The translations under genes were made by a program, and so were the position numbers. The notes under the pieces were generated by a model. It was not told the origin of the DNA and searched no databases. It was given only the letters and a program-made list of their open reading frames with translations. This document shows, in pieces, positions 1-9,571 of a stretch of DNA of 64,000 bases (positions are counted from its first letter, which is position 1; each line of letters starts with the position of its first letter). The stretch comes from Mauremys mutica (taxonomy: Eukaryota > Chordata > Testudines > Geoemydidae): assembly GCF_020497125.1 (NCBI RefSeq), contig NC_059072.1, positions 56,020,697 to 56,084,696 of the forward strand, given 5' to 3'.

Positions 1-597
1 ACCTGGGCTCCAATTCCTGGCTAATGATTGCTCCTGTGACCATTAGGCCTGACTCCTGCTCCAACCACTAGCTGTGACTGTCCATGTCCTGATCCCATGA
101 CAGTCTGATCAGATCCTTCAGTTTGGACCACAAATGGTCCCTCAACATGAACGTTCTACTTTGTGTTTTGCATTGAGGGCTTTCCATCCATGGACCTGTT
201 CGTGACTCAGCAGAACAAGAAATATTCCAAGTTCTGCTCCAGACAGGCCACAGCCCAGGTTCAAGATCAGACATTATTCTGTATCCATGGGACAGAGAGG
301 CCTCTACACATACCTGCCAGTACCCCTGATTTCCAGAGTCATTCTCATTCTCAAGGAGGATCATGGCAGAACAATCCTTAGAGCTCTAGCCTGGCCGAGA
401 CAGATGTGGTATTCAGACCTCCACAAACTGTTCACTCAAGAACCTCTATTGTTACCAGTAACCACAGACATCCTGACACACAGACATAGCCAGGTGCTGC
501 AGCCGAACCAGTAAGTGCAGTACCTCGTGGCATGGTTCCTCTGTGGCTGAATGCAGAAGAGGCACACTGCTCAATCTCAGTCCAGAATAAGCTCCTT
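1..597. other. Unassigned, possibly repeat-derived sequence
   Basis: No gene recognised. Short open frames run on both strands but none resembles a known protein. The compositional texture, with CT-rich phrases near 1-120, suggests part of a degraded LTR-type repeat that continues off the left edge. I could not define ends or a family. Confidence 0.3.
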
Positions 598-1128
598 AAT
601 CATAGGACTGGAAGGGACCTCGAGAAGTCATTTAGTCCAGTCCCCTGCACTCATGGCAGGACTAAGTATTATCTAGACCATCTCTGACAGGTGTTTGTCT
701 AACCTGCTCTTAAAAATCCTCAATGATGGAGATTCCACAACCTCCCTAGGCAATTTATTCCAGTGCTTAATCACCCTGACAGTTGGGAAGTTTTTCCTAA
801 TGTCCAACCTAAACGTCCCTTGCTGCAATTTAAGCTCATTGCTTCTTGTCCTATCCTCAGAGCTTAAGAACAATTCTTCTCCCTCCTCCTTGTAACAATC
901 TTTTATGTACTTGAAAACTGTTATCATGTCCCCGCCTCAGTCTTCTAAACAAACCCAATTTTTTCAATCTTCCCTCATAGGTCATGTTTTCTAGACCTTT
1001 AATCATTTTTGTTGCTCTTCTCTGGACTTTCTCCAATTTGTCCATATCCTTCCTGAAATGTGGCACCCAGATCTGGACACAGTACTCCAGTTGCGGCCTA
1101 ATCAGCACAGAGCAGAGTGGAAGAATTA

Positions 1129-1142
1129 CTTCTTGTGTCTTG
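1129..1142. repeat. Left target-site duplication of Penelope element
   Basis: The 14-bp word cttcttgtgtcttg occurs here and again at 2122-2135, exactly flanking the inserted element. Removing the insertion and one copy restores a continuous CR1 sequence. Confidence 0.93.
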
Positions 1143-2121
1143 TATCAGAGGGGTAGCCATGTTAGTCTGGATCTGTAAAAGCAGCAAAGAGTCCTGTGGC
1201 ACAGATCAACAGAGCCAGACGTGTACCCAGAAGCCTCCTACTGCAAGACAAACCCAAGAAAGAAACCAACAGAACTCCACTGGCCATCACATACAGTCCC
1301 CAGCTAAAACCCCTCCAACGCATCATCAGGGATCTACAACCCATCCTGGACAATGATCCCTCACTTTCACAGGCCTTGGGTGGCAGGCCAGTCCTCGCCC
1401 ATAGACAACTTGCCAACCTGAAGCATATTCTCACCAGTAACTGCACACTGCACCATAGTAACTCTAGAACCAATCCATGCAACAAACCTCTATGCCAACT
1501 CTTCCCACATATCTACACCAGCGACACCATCACAGGACCTAACCAGATCAGCCACACCATCACCGGTTCATTCACCTGCACGTCCACCAATGTAATATAC
1601 GCCATCATATGCCAGCAATGCCTGTCTGCTATGTACATCGGCCAAACTGGACAGTCCCTACTGAAAAGGATAAATGGACACAAAGCAGATATTAGGAATG
1701 GCAATATACAAAAACCTGTAGGAGAACACTTCAATCTCCCTGGACACACAATAGCAGATTCAAAGGTAGCCATCCTGCAGCAAAAAAACTTCAGGACCAG
1801 ACTTCAAAGAGAAACTGCTGAGCTTCAGTTCATCTGCAAATTTGACACCATCAGTTCAGGATTAAACAAAGACTGTGAATGGCTAGCCAATTACAAAAGC
1901 AGTTTCTCCTCCCTTGGTTTTCACACCTCAACTGCTAGAAGAGGGCCTCATCCTCCCTGATTGAACTAACCTCATTATCTCTAGCCTGCTTCTTGCTTGC
2001 ATATATATACCTGCCCCTGGAAATTTCCACTACATGCATCCGACGAAGTGGGAATTCACCCACGAAAGCTCATGCTTCAATATGTCTGTTAGTCTATAAG
2101 GTGCCACAGGACTCTTTGCTG
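1143..2121 (+). mobile_element. Penelope-like element (Neptune-type), 5'-truncated
   Basis: Retroelement inserted in CR1 with a 14-bp target duplication. The last 21 bp (2101-2121) recur as an exact inverted copy at 1182-1202. About 39 bp of further terminal sequence, beginning tatcagagg, lie outside that left copy. This arrangement is typical of Penelope-like copies, which carry inverted or repeated termini. The body contains one ORF ending in a GIY-YIG endonuclease; the reverse transcriptase is lost apart from its extreme C-terminal flank. Related tails occur at 9899-10081 and 59995-60118. Family assignment to Neptune is from recognition and was not searched. Confidence 0.87.
1196..1960 (+). 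CDS. Penelope ORF remnant with GIY-YIG endonuclease domain
   Basis: An uninterrupted frame of 254 codons. Residues 1-60 (RTPLAITYSPQLKPLQ, RIIRDLQPILDND) match the region that follows the RT core in Penelope-like proteins. Residues 83-128 hold a Cys/His-rich linker (C83, C95, C100, H105, C128). Residues 132-190 form the GIY-YIG nuclease: VIY at 133-135, YIG at 147-149, Arg158 with His162 just after, and Glu177 in GEHF, so all expected catalytic positions are present. The family uses this nuclease to nick DNA for target-primed integration. The first codons come from the inverted terminal segment, so the ATG at 1196 is probably not the native start. The protein lacks the catalytic RT and is not expected to transpose on its own. 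Confidence 0.82.
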   Translation: MAQINRARRVPRSLLLQDKPKKETNRTPLAITYSPQLKPLQRIIRDLQPILDNDPSLSQALGGRPVLAHRQLANLKHILTSNCTLHHSNSRTNPCNKPLCQLFPHIYTSDTITGPNQISHTITGSFTCTSTNVIYAIICQQCLSAMYIGQTGQSLLKRINGHKADIRNGNIQKPVGEHFNLPGHTIADSKVAILQQKNFRTRLQRETAELQFICKFDTISSGLNKDCEWLANYKSSFSSLGFHTSTARRGPHPP

Positions 2122-2135
2122 CTTCTTGTGTCTTG
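2122..2135. repeat. Right target-site duplication of Penelope element
   Basis: Second copy of cttcttgtgtcttg, identical over 14 bp to 1129-1142. CR1 sequence resumes directly after it. Confidence 0.93.
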
Positions 2136-2486
2136 CTTACAAGACTCCTGCTAATACATCCCAGAATGATGTTTACTTTTTTTGTAGCAGCGTTACATTG
2201 TTGACTCATATTTAGCTTATGATCCACTATGACCCTCAGATCCCTTTCTGCAGTACTCCTTCCTAGTCAGTTATTTCCCATTTTATATGTGTGCATTTGA
2301 TTGTTCCTTCCTAAGTGCAGTACTTTGCATTTGTCCTTGTTGAATTTCATCCTATTTACTTCAGACCATTTCTCCAGTTTGACAAGATCTTTTTGAATTT
2401 TAATCTTTTCCTCCAAAGCACTTGCAACCCCTCCTAGCTTGGTATCGTCTGCAAACTTTATAAGTATAATCTCTGTATGCCATTAT

Positions 2487-2895
2487 TACAAACAAGGAAG
2501 ATGTAAATGAAGGCAACATAGTCCTACAGTCCCTCTTCTGATGAGACTCCGAGCCCCACCTCCTCGGGGTAACAGCTTGGGAGTCACCTACAGTGTAATG
2601 GACATATGCAAGCACTCGAAAAAAGAAAGAAGTTTATTTATCTTTTTGTTACTGTTGTTCTTCGAGATGGGTTGCATATGTCCATTACAGGATCCACCCT
2701 CTTTCCCCCACATATTGCAGTCTATCATTGGTTTCCTGGTGCAAAGGAACTGAGGTTTTGGGTGAGATAACCCGTCCTTTATACCATCACCTCGCAGCAC
2801 AAGAAGCTTGGTAATAAGTGGGGCTGCTCCACAGGTACTGTGAGGGAAACTCTCTGGTCCTGGTGTACAAGACACATGCAGACATACAGCGTAAT
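2487..2895. repeat. Unclassified foldback repeat region
   Basis: The 18-bp word tgtaatggacatatgcaa at 2594-2611 has an exact inverted copy at 2672-2689, with matching tcgaa/ttcga pairs just inside. This makes a hairpin of about 100 bp with a T-rich loop. Flanking sequence to about 2890 looks like one interspersed repeat, but the family and ends are not certain. Confidence 0.55.
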
Positions 2896-2987
2896 GTTCA
2901 ATTTACAAATGTAGATTTTTTTTGTTACATAACTGCACTCAAAAACAAAACAATGTCAAACTTCAGAGCCTACAGGTCCACTTAGTC

Positions 2988-3206
2988 CTACTTCTTGTCC
3001 AGCCAACTGCTAAGACAAACAAGTTTGTTTACATTTACAGGAGATAACAATGCCCTCTTCTTATTTACAATGTCACCAGAAAGTGAGAACAGGCATTTCA
3101 ATAGCACTTTTGTAGCTGGCATTGCAAGATATTTGTGTGCCAGATATGCTAAACATTCGTATGTCCCTTCATGCTTCGGCCACCATTCCAGAGTACATGC
3201 TTCCAT
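2988..3206 (-). pseudogene. hAT transposase C-terminal dimerisation domain fragment (minus copy)
   Basis: The minus strand reads LEWWPKHEGTYECLAYLAHK, then YLAMPAT, LFSLSGDIVNKKRALLSP and VNVNKLVCLSSWL. This is the C-terminal dimerisation motif of hAT transposases: the W preceding a conserved L-A-x-x-YL core, then the S-x-G-x-I-V-x-x-x-R-x-x-L block. Only about 72 codons remain, with no catalytic DDE residues. The same segment is repeated in the opposite orientation at 3440-3680. Confidence 0.83.
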
Positions 3207-3301
3207 GCTGATGATACTTGTTAAAAAATATATGTTAATTAAATTTGTGACTGAACTCCTTGAGGGAGAATTGTATGTCTCTTGCTCTGTTTTATCCGCA
3301 T

Positions 3302-3680
3302 TCTGAAATCTTAAAAGAGCAACACTCCAATGTGGAAACTACAGAACCAGAACCACCAAAAAGGAAAATCAGTCTTCTGCTAGTGGCATCTGACTCAGAT
3401 AATGTAAATGAACATGCGTCGGTCTGCACTGCTTTGGATTGTTATCGAGCAGAACCCGTCATCAGCATGGATGCATGTCCCCTGGAATGGTGGTTGAAGT
3501 ATGAAAGGACATGTGACTCTTTAGCACATCTGGCACAGAAATATCTTGCAATGCCGGCTACAACAGTGCCATGAGAACACCTGTTATCCCTTTCAGGTGA
3601 CATTGTAAACAAGAAGTGGGCAGCATTATCTCCTGCAAATGTAAACAAACTTATTTGTCTGAGTGACTGATTGAACAAGA
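3302..3680 (+). pseudogene. hAT transposase C-terminal fragment (plus copy)
   Basis: The plus strand encodes NVETTEPEPPKRKISLLLVA, DSDNVNEHASVCTALDCY, then CPLEWWLKYERTCDSLAHLA and QKYLAMPATTVP. It stops there at 3574 and continues in another frame as LSLSGDIVNKKWAALSP and NVNKLICLSD. The downstream half aligns with the minus copy at 2988-3206, while the upstream 60 codons are present only here. Upstream of about 3305 the frame changes (FYPHSEI), consistent with an internal deletion of most of the catalytic region. It is broken and inactive. Confidence 0.82.
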
Positions 3681-4038
3681 AGTAGGACTGAGTGGACTTG
3701 CAGGCTCTAAAATTTTACATTGTTTTATTTTTGAATGAAGTTTTCTTGTACATAATTCTACATTTGTAAGTTCAACTTTCATGATAAAGAGATTGCACTA
3801 CAGTATTTGTATTAGGTGAAATGAAAAATACTATTTCTTTTGTTTTTTTACCATGCAAATACTTGTAATAAAAATAAATATAAAATGAGCACTTTACATG
3901 TTGTATTCTGTGTTGTAATTGAAATCAATGTATTTGAAAATGTAGAAAACATCTAAAATATTTAAATAAGTGGTATTTTCTTATTATTTAACAGTGCGAT
4001 TAATCACAATTAATTTTTTTAATTTCTTGACAGCCCTA

Positions 4039-7000
4039 TTAAAATGTAAAACATTTAAATAGAAGCTGAAATGCAAATACAATCTTTCCAACCCCTAACT
4101 ACCGCGTGCGCCATATAGGTAAAAGAAACAAAATATAAGTAATCTAAGTTACAGGGTTCTAGCAAAGTCAGTCTTAGGGATGTACAAACCATGCAATCAC
4201 CATGGCATCCCCCTGCCTTTGGCACCAGTTCTGGGGCTATAAATGGTGGTAATAAAGTGCATATTTCTTTTCTAAATAGACTGTGGAAGGGGTAATAGTA
4301 GCAGAAGTCACATGGAATGGACAGGGAGATGGGGGAGGAGGGAGCCTGAAGAAAGAGATGCCTCCATGCCAGTTCTCACAGTGCTGCTAAATATGGGATG
4401 TATTTGAAAATATGACTGGCATTGGATTCTAATAATAAGTCATCAATTTCAAAGTGACCCAAAAGGTCCTTAACAGAAGCTTGTGCCTCAATTTGATAAC
4501 ATTCCAATGTGAGCATGTTTAATTCTCATTTAGTCACATGATCAAGCCCTCTCATCTCAGTTTGCACTGCAACATCTGAGAACATGTGCATATGGTTTTC
4601 TAAATAAGAAACAGCATTATCCTCCGTACATGGGCTTCCGGGAGAGGGGGGAAGGGCAATTGAGGAACTTGTCCTGCCAAGTCTCTGGGGTAGAGGAAGG
4701 CAGTGGATGGGACAGGGACAGAGATAGGATCATGGTCAGATCAGGGACTCAGACAGATCCCTGGCAAAAAACCCAAGTCTCAGATTTGTGAGGAGCTGTC
4801 TGGAGGAGCGAAACATCTTTACACTAGATGTGGAACAGGAGGGCCCCGAGGGAGGGTTGGAAAGGAGCCCAAGAATGAAAGCAGCATGCTGCAGTCACTG
4901 GCTCCAGTCAGGGCCCCTCTTCTTCCACTGACATGAAAGTATTTCTATTGCCATTATATTTTTATAAAGCTGTTTGTGAGTGTGTTTATTTTGTTTGTTT
5001 ACAAAAAATATTTTTGGCTTACATGACCTGACAGTTTGCCATTAGCAGATCCAATGCAAAAATTAACTCGTTCTATTTTGTTTAGCTTAAAACAAAACCA
5101 GATTGAGCTTTTACACTTGAAGCCCTAACAAAATCATAAAAGTGAATTATGGGGTGAGAATCTCTCTTTAAAGGAGAGCTCTGCACTGGAGCAAACTTGG
5201 ACTAGCAGCCTATTTATGTATAACATATTACATAGAACACTTTATATGTATAAAACTTGCTGAACTGGCCATTTTCTGTATTCCTTTTGCTGCCTGTTAT
5301 GTTAGATATTCGCTTTTGAGTAAGCTCTTTCTCCTGCACACAAACAAGCTTGTTCTCTATCCTGCCACAAAATCGTGATTTCTCTTGTATTATGGGTATC
5401 ATGTTAGCATTGCCACAGGTCGTCTCTTTTGGGATCTTGTCTGTAAAACACCTAGTATATTGTCACTGCACTATAAATAATAATAATAAATACAGCAGGG
5501 ACTTCACTACATGAGTAAGTAGGAAGAGAAGATGGGAGTTGAAAGTAAACATTTATATTATTATTATAAACAGAATATACAGATGATCCATGGATGCAGA
5601 ATGTAGATCCAGATGAAGAAAGTTGAAAAAAGGCACTAAAACCTAGGTGATAACATTAGACTATCAGTAGCGTGTTTGGTTGCTGCTCGTGGAACTGGCC
5701 CAAGGAAAATGGATAAGCTACTTGCGGTTAGTCAAATTGCAGATGTTAGGTCTATGAGAGCAGAAATCCTATCAAAGTAATTGAGTGGGTTGCCATCTAC
5801 ACTAAGCAGAGAGTCTTAAAGCAGAATACATATGGCAAAATGTATACATCTGTGTTAAATGTTAGTTTCCAGGGGTACGAAGGAAAACATGTTTTCTTAG
5901 ATTACCGAACTCAGTGGTATCAGAGGAAATAAAATAAAATGTCTGATTTATATTGCTGAAGTCAGCACAGGAAGGAATGCAAGAGAAGTTTTATTCCTCT
6001 TCCTGAGAAAGAACTCTCGTAAATCATTAATAGTACATTTAAAAGAGGATTACAGTCATGGGACTAACTATTTTCCTGTTCTCCTAAGGAATAAAAGGAA
6101 GGATATTGAATTATGAACAATATGAATTGGTCTCTGTGTTTTATGCTTATTTAGGCCATATTCATAAACATCAAAATGATCTGTATGATATTGTTCAAAC
6201 CCTTAAACTTAAAAACACTTTAAATATGGTTGATGGAGGAACAAAAGAGAGATTCTTAGGGGAAAAGTTTGTAGTCTGGAAATTGGAAAAGTTGTTTTTA
6301 AAATCACCAGTGCTTCTAAACACAAGAAAGTGACACTGATGACTTTAGGAGTAAATATTGTCAAGTCCTAGCATGTTAAGTAAGGAAAATTATAGACTTG
6401 CCTTTTCTACAGTAAAGCTTCTAAATATGTACTCAGTTAGCATTAAACTCTTCTACCTGATATTCATTCTCATTTCATCTTGCAGTGTTGAAGTTTAGAT
6501 AATGAAGATAGTTGTTAATTAATTCAAAGGACTAAACATAATAATTTATCTCATAAATTAAGCTCTCCATTAATCTCAGATGTCCCACTGAGAGGAGAAA
6601 ATAATAACAGTAATGAAGCCACTACGGGGATTTGGACAGACAATTCCCATTAGAAATTAATAGCAATTGGGCATCCTAGGTGGCTTTACAATCCTACCCT
6701 AATTTTTTTAAAGTTCTGGCTTAAACAGATACCTGCAATGATACTGAATCAAAAAATACCCCAATATTTATCATTGACTTAATTTTCTCTGTTTAGCTGT
6801 AATAGAGTATTGTTTTCCAGACTAATGAAAATATAAATTTTCTATGTAACAGATTTTAGGATCAAATCAGTGTTCTGAATCTTACAGGCGTCTTTAAGAA
6901 AACAAAACAAAACTCTTGCTTTTAAAATTTGCTGCTTAAACAAAATCCCCAGCTTGTGGTTTCTTGAATGGTCCTTTGCTATTATCTATAGATGCCCTTT

Positions 7001-7343
7001 AATCTAGTCCCAGCTTTTGTGTTTGCAGGTGACCTATGAATCCTTTCAGCCCACTAAGAAGAACATGACACTTGTATTGTTATGCTTGACAGGTGGTGTT
7101 GCTGCTCTACCTTCACTTTGTCATACAGCTCTGAAAAATTCCGTAGCTAATACTTAATGCCATAGTTTAGAATAGGGATTTCCAATCACTGACAGGTTTC
7201 AAATACATAACAAATTAGTCAACTTACCTTTTCTTCATTTGACGACTGTCAAAGCTTGTGTGAAACATATTGGTGGTTAGAGGTCCTCATAACACAAGCT
7301 GTCATTATCAGAGGCAAAGGCATTAAACTGACTAGGCAAATAC
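4039..7343. other. Mostly unique AT-rich DNA
   Basis: No gene recognised. Open frames at 4703-4936, 5214-5402 and 6106-6333 have no recognisable motif. A short L2-like tail is likely at 5425-5490, where a phrase ending in acctagtatattgtcactgc precedes an AAT microsatellite. The rest appears to be single-copy intronic or intergenic sequence. Confidence 0.5.
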
Positions 7344-7346
7344 TTA

Positions 7347-7490
7347 GGCCAGGTCTACATGTTTTGCTGGCATGGTTATGTTGGTTAGGAGTGAAAAAAT
7401 CACACCCCTAACTGACATACCGGTAGCTATTTCAGCAAAACCCCCTGTGTAGACACAGCTTATACTGGCACAAGAGAGTTTTTTACTGGC
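7347..7490. mobile_element. PIF/Harbinger-type MITE fragment
   Basis: Begins ggccaggtctacat directly after TTA (7344-7346), the 3-bp target typical of PIF/Harbinger. The interior holds inverted phrases (cacacccctaactgacata against tatgttggttaggagtg), giving a foldback. The same terminal word, variants of aggtctacac, is found at 37261-37933 and resembles the end of the autonomous Harbinger copy near 27437. The right half appears truncated. Confidence 0.6.
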
Positions 7491-7579
7491 CTATCCTTAA
7501 CTACCCTCTCACCCTTGAAGTTACGATTGAGGTTCATTGGTGAAGTTGGTGTGGGGAAGTCTGGACTGATGCTGCTTGT

Positions 7580-7905
7580 TCTCGTGTCATGCTCAAAGGC
7601 ATAACAAGATCCAGTTGCTGGAAGCTGAAGCTAGACAAATTCAGACTAGAAATAAAGTGCAATTGTTTCAACAGTGAGGTTATTGAAACTTTGGAACAGC
7701 TCTTTTAGAAATGTTGTGGACTTTCTGCCACTTGAAGTCTTTTAATCTAGGTTGGATCTCTTCCTAAATATATCCTTTAACTTAACCAGAAGTTATGGGT
7801 TTGATTCAGAAAGCACTTGCTGACATTCTGTGACCTGTATTATGCAGGATGTCAGAATAGACGATTTTAACACTCCCTTCTGACCTTATAATCTATTAAT
7901 TTATG
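7580..7905 (+). mobile_element. CR1 LINE 3' end
   Basis: Plus-strand CR1 end. It contains the degraded ORF2 C-terminus phrase gctgaagctagacaaattca, then the 3' UTR ending in cccttctgaccttataatc. Strongly 5'-truncated and without an open frame. Homologous ends lie at 17685-18012, 27900-28505 and 56435-56640. Confidence 0.83.
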
Positions 7906-7978
7906 ATTTGCCTGTTCCATAGATAAATGCAATAGGTGAGTTCCATTGCTACCAATTTGGCATCTTCAAGAGCATTAC

Positions 7979-8643
7979 TGTAGCAGGGTGGACCCTGCTC
8001 CTGCCGGGAGGGGCTTGAAATGCTGCCTGACAGGGCTTGAGAGGGGTGGCTCTGGAAGCTGGGCTGATTAAAGAAGGGGCTGCAGCTGGGGCCACGCCCC
8101 AAACTGAAGCCCTGGGGCTTATAAGAGGCAGGGAAGCCAGAGCACAGACAGTCTCTCTCTGCCTTCAGAGAGGGATGGGCCTGGCTGCTTATGAGCAGAG
8201 GTAAAGTACCTGGGTGAAACAGGGCTGGGAACAGGCTGAGGAGCTAGGGAAGCTCCAGCCTGGAAAGCCCCAGGCTGTGGCCTAGCAAAGGGCCAAAGGT
8301 ACTGGGAGTTGCAGAGGGCAGCCCAGGGGTAGGACAAAGCAGCAGGTCCAAACCCCCTTTGCCTGTGATGAGTGGGCTGATACTGCAGTCTGCCCCAGGG
8401 TGTGGGGCTAGACCATGACTGTCAGTGGCCACTACTGAGGCGAAGTGGGGATAGTAGGGTGGGGGTTCCCCTGGGAGGGGGAGACCCAATGATAGTAAAA
8501 GGGGCACCGGGTCCTGGGAGGGACATGGGGCCGATAGCAAAAAGGGGGATCACCGGCCTGCAGAGGGTGCTCCGGGCTGAAAAAGAGCCAATTCCCTGGG
8601 AAAACCAGCAGGAGGTGCCGCGGCGGTGAGTAGCCCGTTTACA
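7979..8643 (+). mobile_element. Solo LTR with 5-bp target duplication
   Basis: A 665-bp unit beginning TGTAGCAGGG and ending GTTTACA, so bounded by TG and CA, with attac at 7974-7978 and again at 8644-8648. A TATA-like cttataagagg at about 8117-8128 is followed by a CT-rich start region, fitting an LTR promoter read on the plus strand. It is GC-rich against an AT-rich background. No internal retroviral genes are present, so it is a solo LTR left by recombination. A 5-bp duplication fits Gypsy-type or some ERV groups. The minus-strand frames inside it are not genes. Confidence 0.72.
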
Positions 8644-8871
8644 ATTACATTCACCTAATATATTATTTCAGAGTTTTATTTAGATTCAAACACTGAGTCA
8701 TTTTCTTATCCTAAATAAGTCTATCACATCTAGAGCTGGTTGGAACACTTTCAGCAAAATGAAATACACTGATTCATCAAACCCAAAACATTTCTCAGAA
8801 ATGGATTATTTCAATGAAGGTTTTGGTCAGAAAAGGTTTTTTTTGGTCCAGAGCTCTTTGGTCACTTCTGG

Positions 8872-8921
8872 AGAAAGAGACACAGAGAGAGAGAGAGACA
8901 CACACACACACACACAGAGAT
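8872..8921. repeat. AG/AC dinucleotide microsatellite
   Basis: Compound run of GA repeats followed by CA repeats, ending in agagatctg. Confidence 0.95.
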
Positions 8922-9571
8922 CTGAAAACAACCATTTTGACATAATTCCACAGACATTTGAAAACATATGAAAGTTTTGTTTTTGTTCCAGTGCAGAATT
9001 ACAACAAATTGTGAAACCTCAAAAATTGCCATGAAAGTGAATTGTCTTCCTCCGGTCAGCTCTAATCACCTCTAAGCATGTAGCATTTGTATTTAGAGAA
9101 GTTGGATAGACCAAACTGCAAAAAATGCAGCATATCACCAGAAATGCAACAGTAGTTTGATATTGGCTTATTAGCTCGTAGCCTTGGTAATCATTTACCA
9201 TACAATGTGTGAATTATTGCAGCATGGTTCTTGCTATGAAAAGGTTATTAACATACGTGTAGTACACTGTCTCAATTTACATTCTGAAGGCCTGAGCCAA
9301 AGCCCAGTGAAGTCAATGGAAAAGCCCCCACTGACTTCAGTAGGCTTAGGATTAGGCCCTATATGATAAGCGAAACACTAGCAATAAAAATCTGTGGACA
9401 CTTCAGCTATTCAATCAAGATTAAAAAAATTCTGACTAACTAAACTGAGGAAGAAAACAGCTTGTATCAGCTGAAGCAGGGGGTTCCAGTTCATGGAACT
9501 CTTCTTATTAGATGCTTGAGTGCCTCCAGAACAAGAACCATGTGTACTGTACATGACTATGTAGGCAAGTA

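Larger units (their letters stand above)
598..2486 (-). mobile_element. CR1 LINE, 3' half, split by a Penelope element
   Basis: Minus-strand CR1 retrotransposon in two blocks, 598-1142 and 2136-2486, separated by a younger insertion. The block at 598 begins with the reverse complement of the CR1 3' tail (aatcatagga). The minus strand encodes the C-terminal part of ORF2: a stretch reading [12 protein letters not shown], then [20 protein letters not shown] near 975-1108, and KHWNKLPREVVESPSLRIFK near 690-780. In the second block the reverse-transcriptase FADD motif is intact at 2444-2455, followed by TKLGGVASALE. The upstream RT and endonuclease regions are missing (5' truncation at about 2486). 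Frames are shifted and stopped, so it is inactive. CR1 ORF2 normally encodes an apurinic-type endonuclease plus RT. Confidence 0.93.
2896..4038 (+). mobile_element. hAT transposon relic with head-to-head ends
   Basis: Non-autonomous hAT element. The right end reads gacagccct at about 4029-4037, the inverse of a typical hAT terminus (cagggctgtc), next to the inverted motif ttaatcacaattaa. Inside lie two copies of the transposase C-terminus in opposite orientation, minus at 2988-3206 and plus at about 3440-3690. The 3' non-coding part is also mirrored: 2896-2990 matches the reverse complement of about 3700-3770. The left terminus is not found, so the element is truncated or rearranged there. 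No 8-bp target duplication was confirmed. Confidence 0.8.

Noticed and set aside
8872..8921. Tandem repeat considered as a possible array
   Set aside because: Simple dinucleotide microsatellite without spacers; no CRISPR features anywhere in this eukaryotic window.
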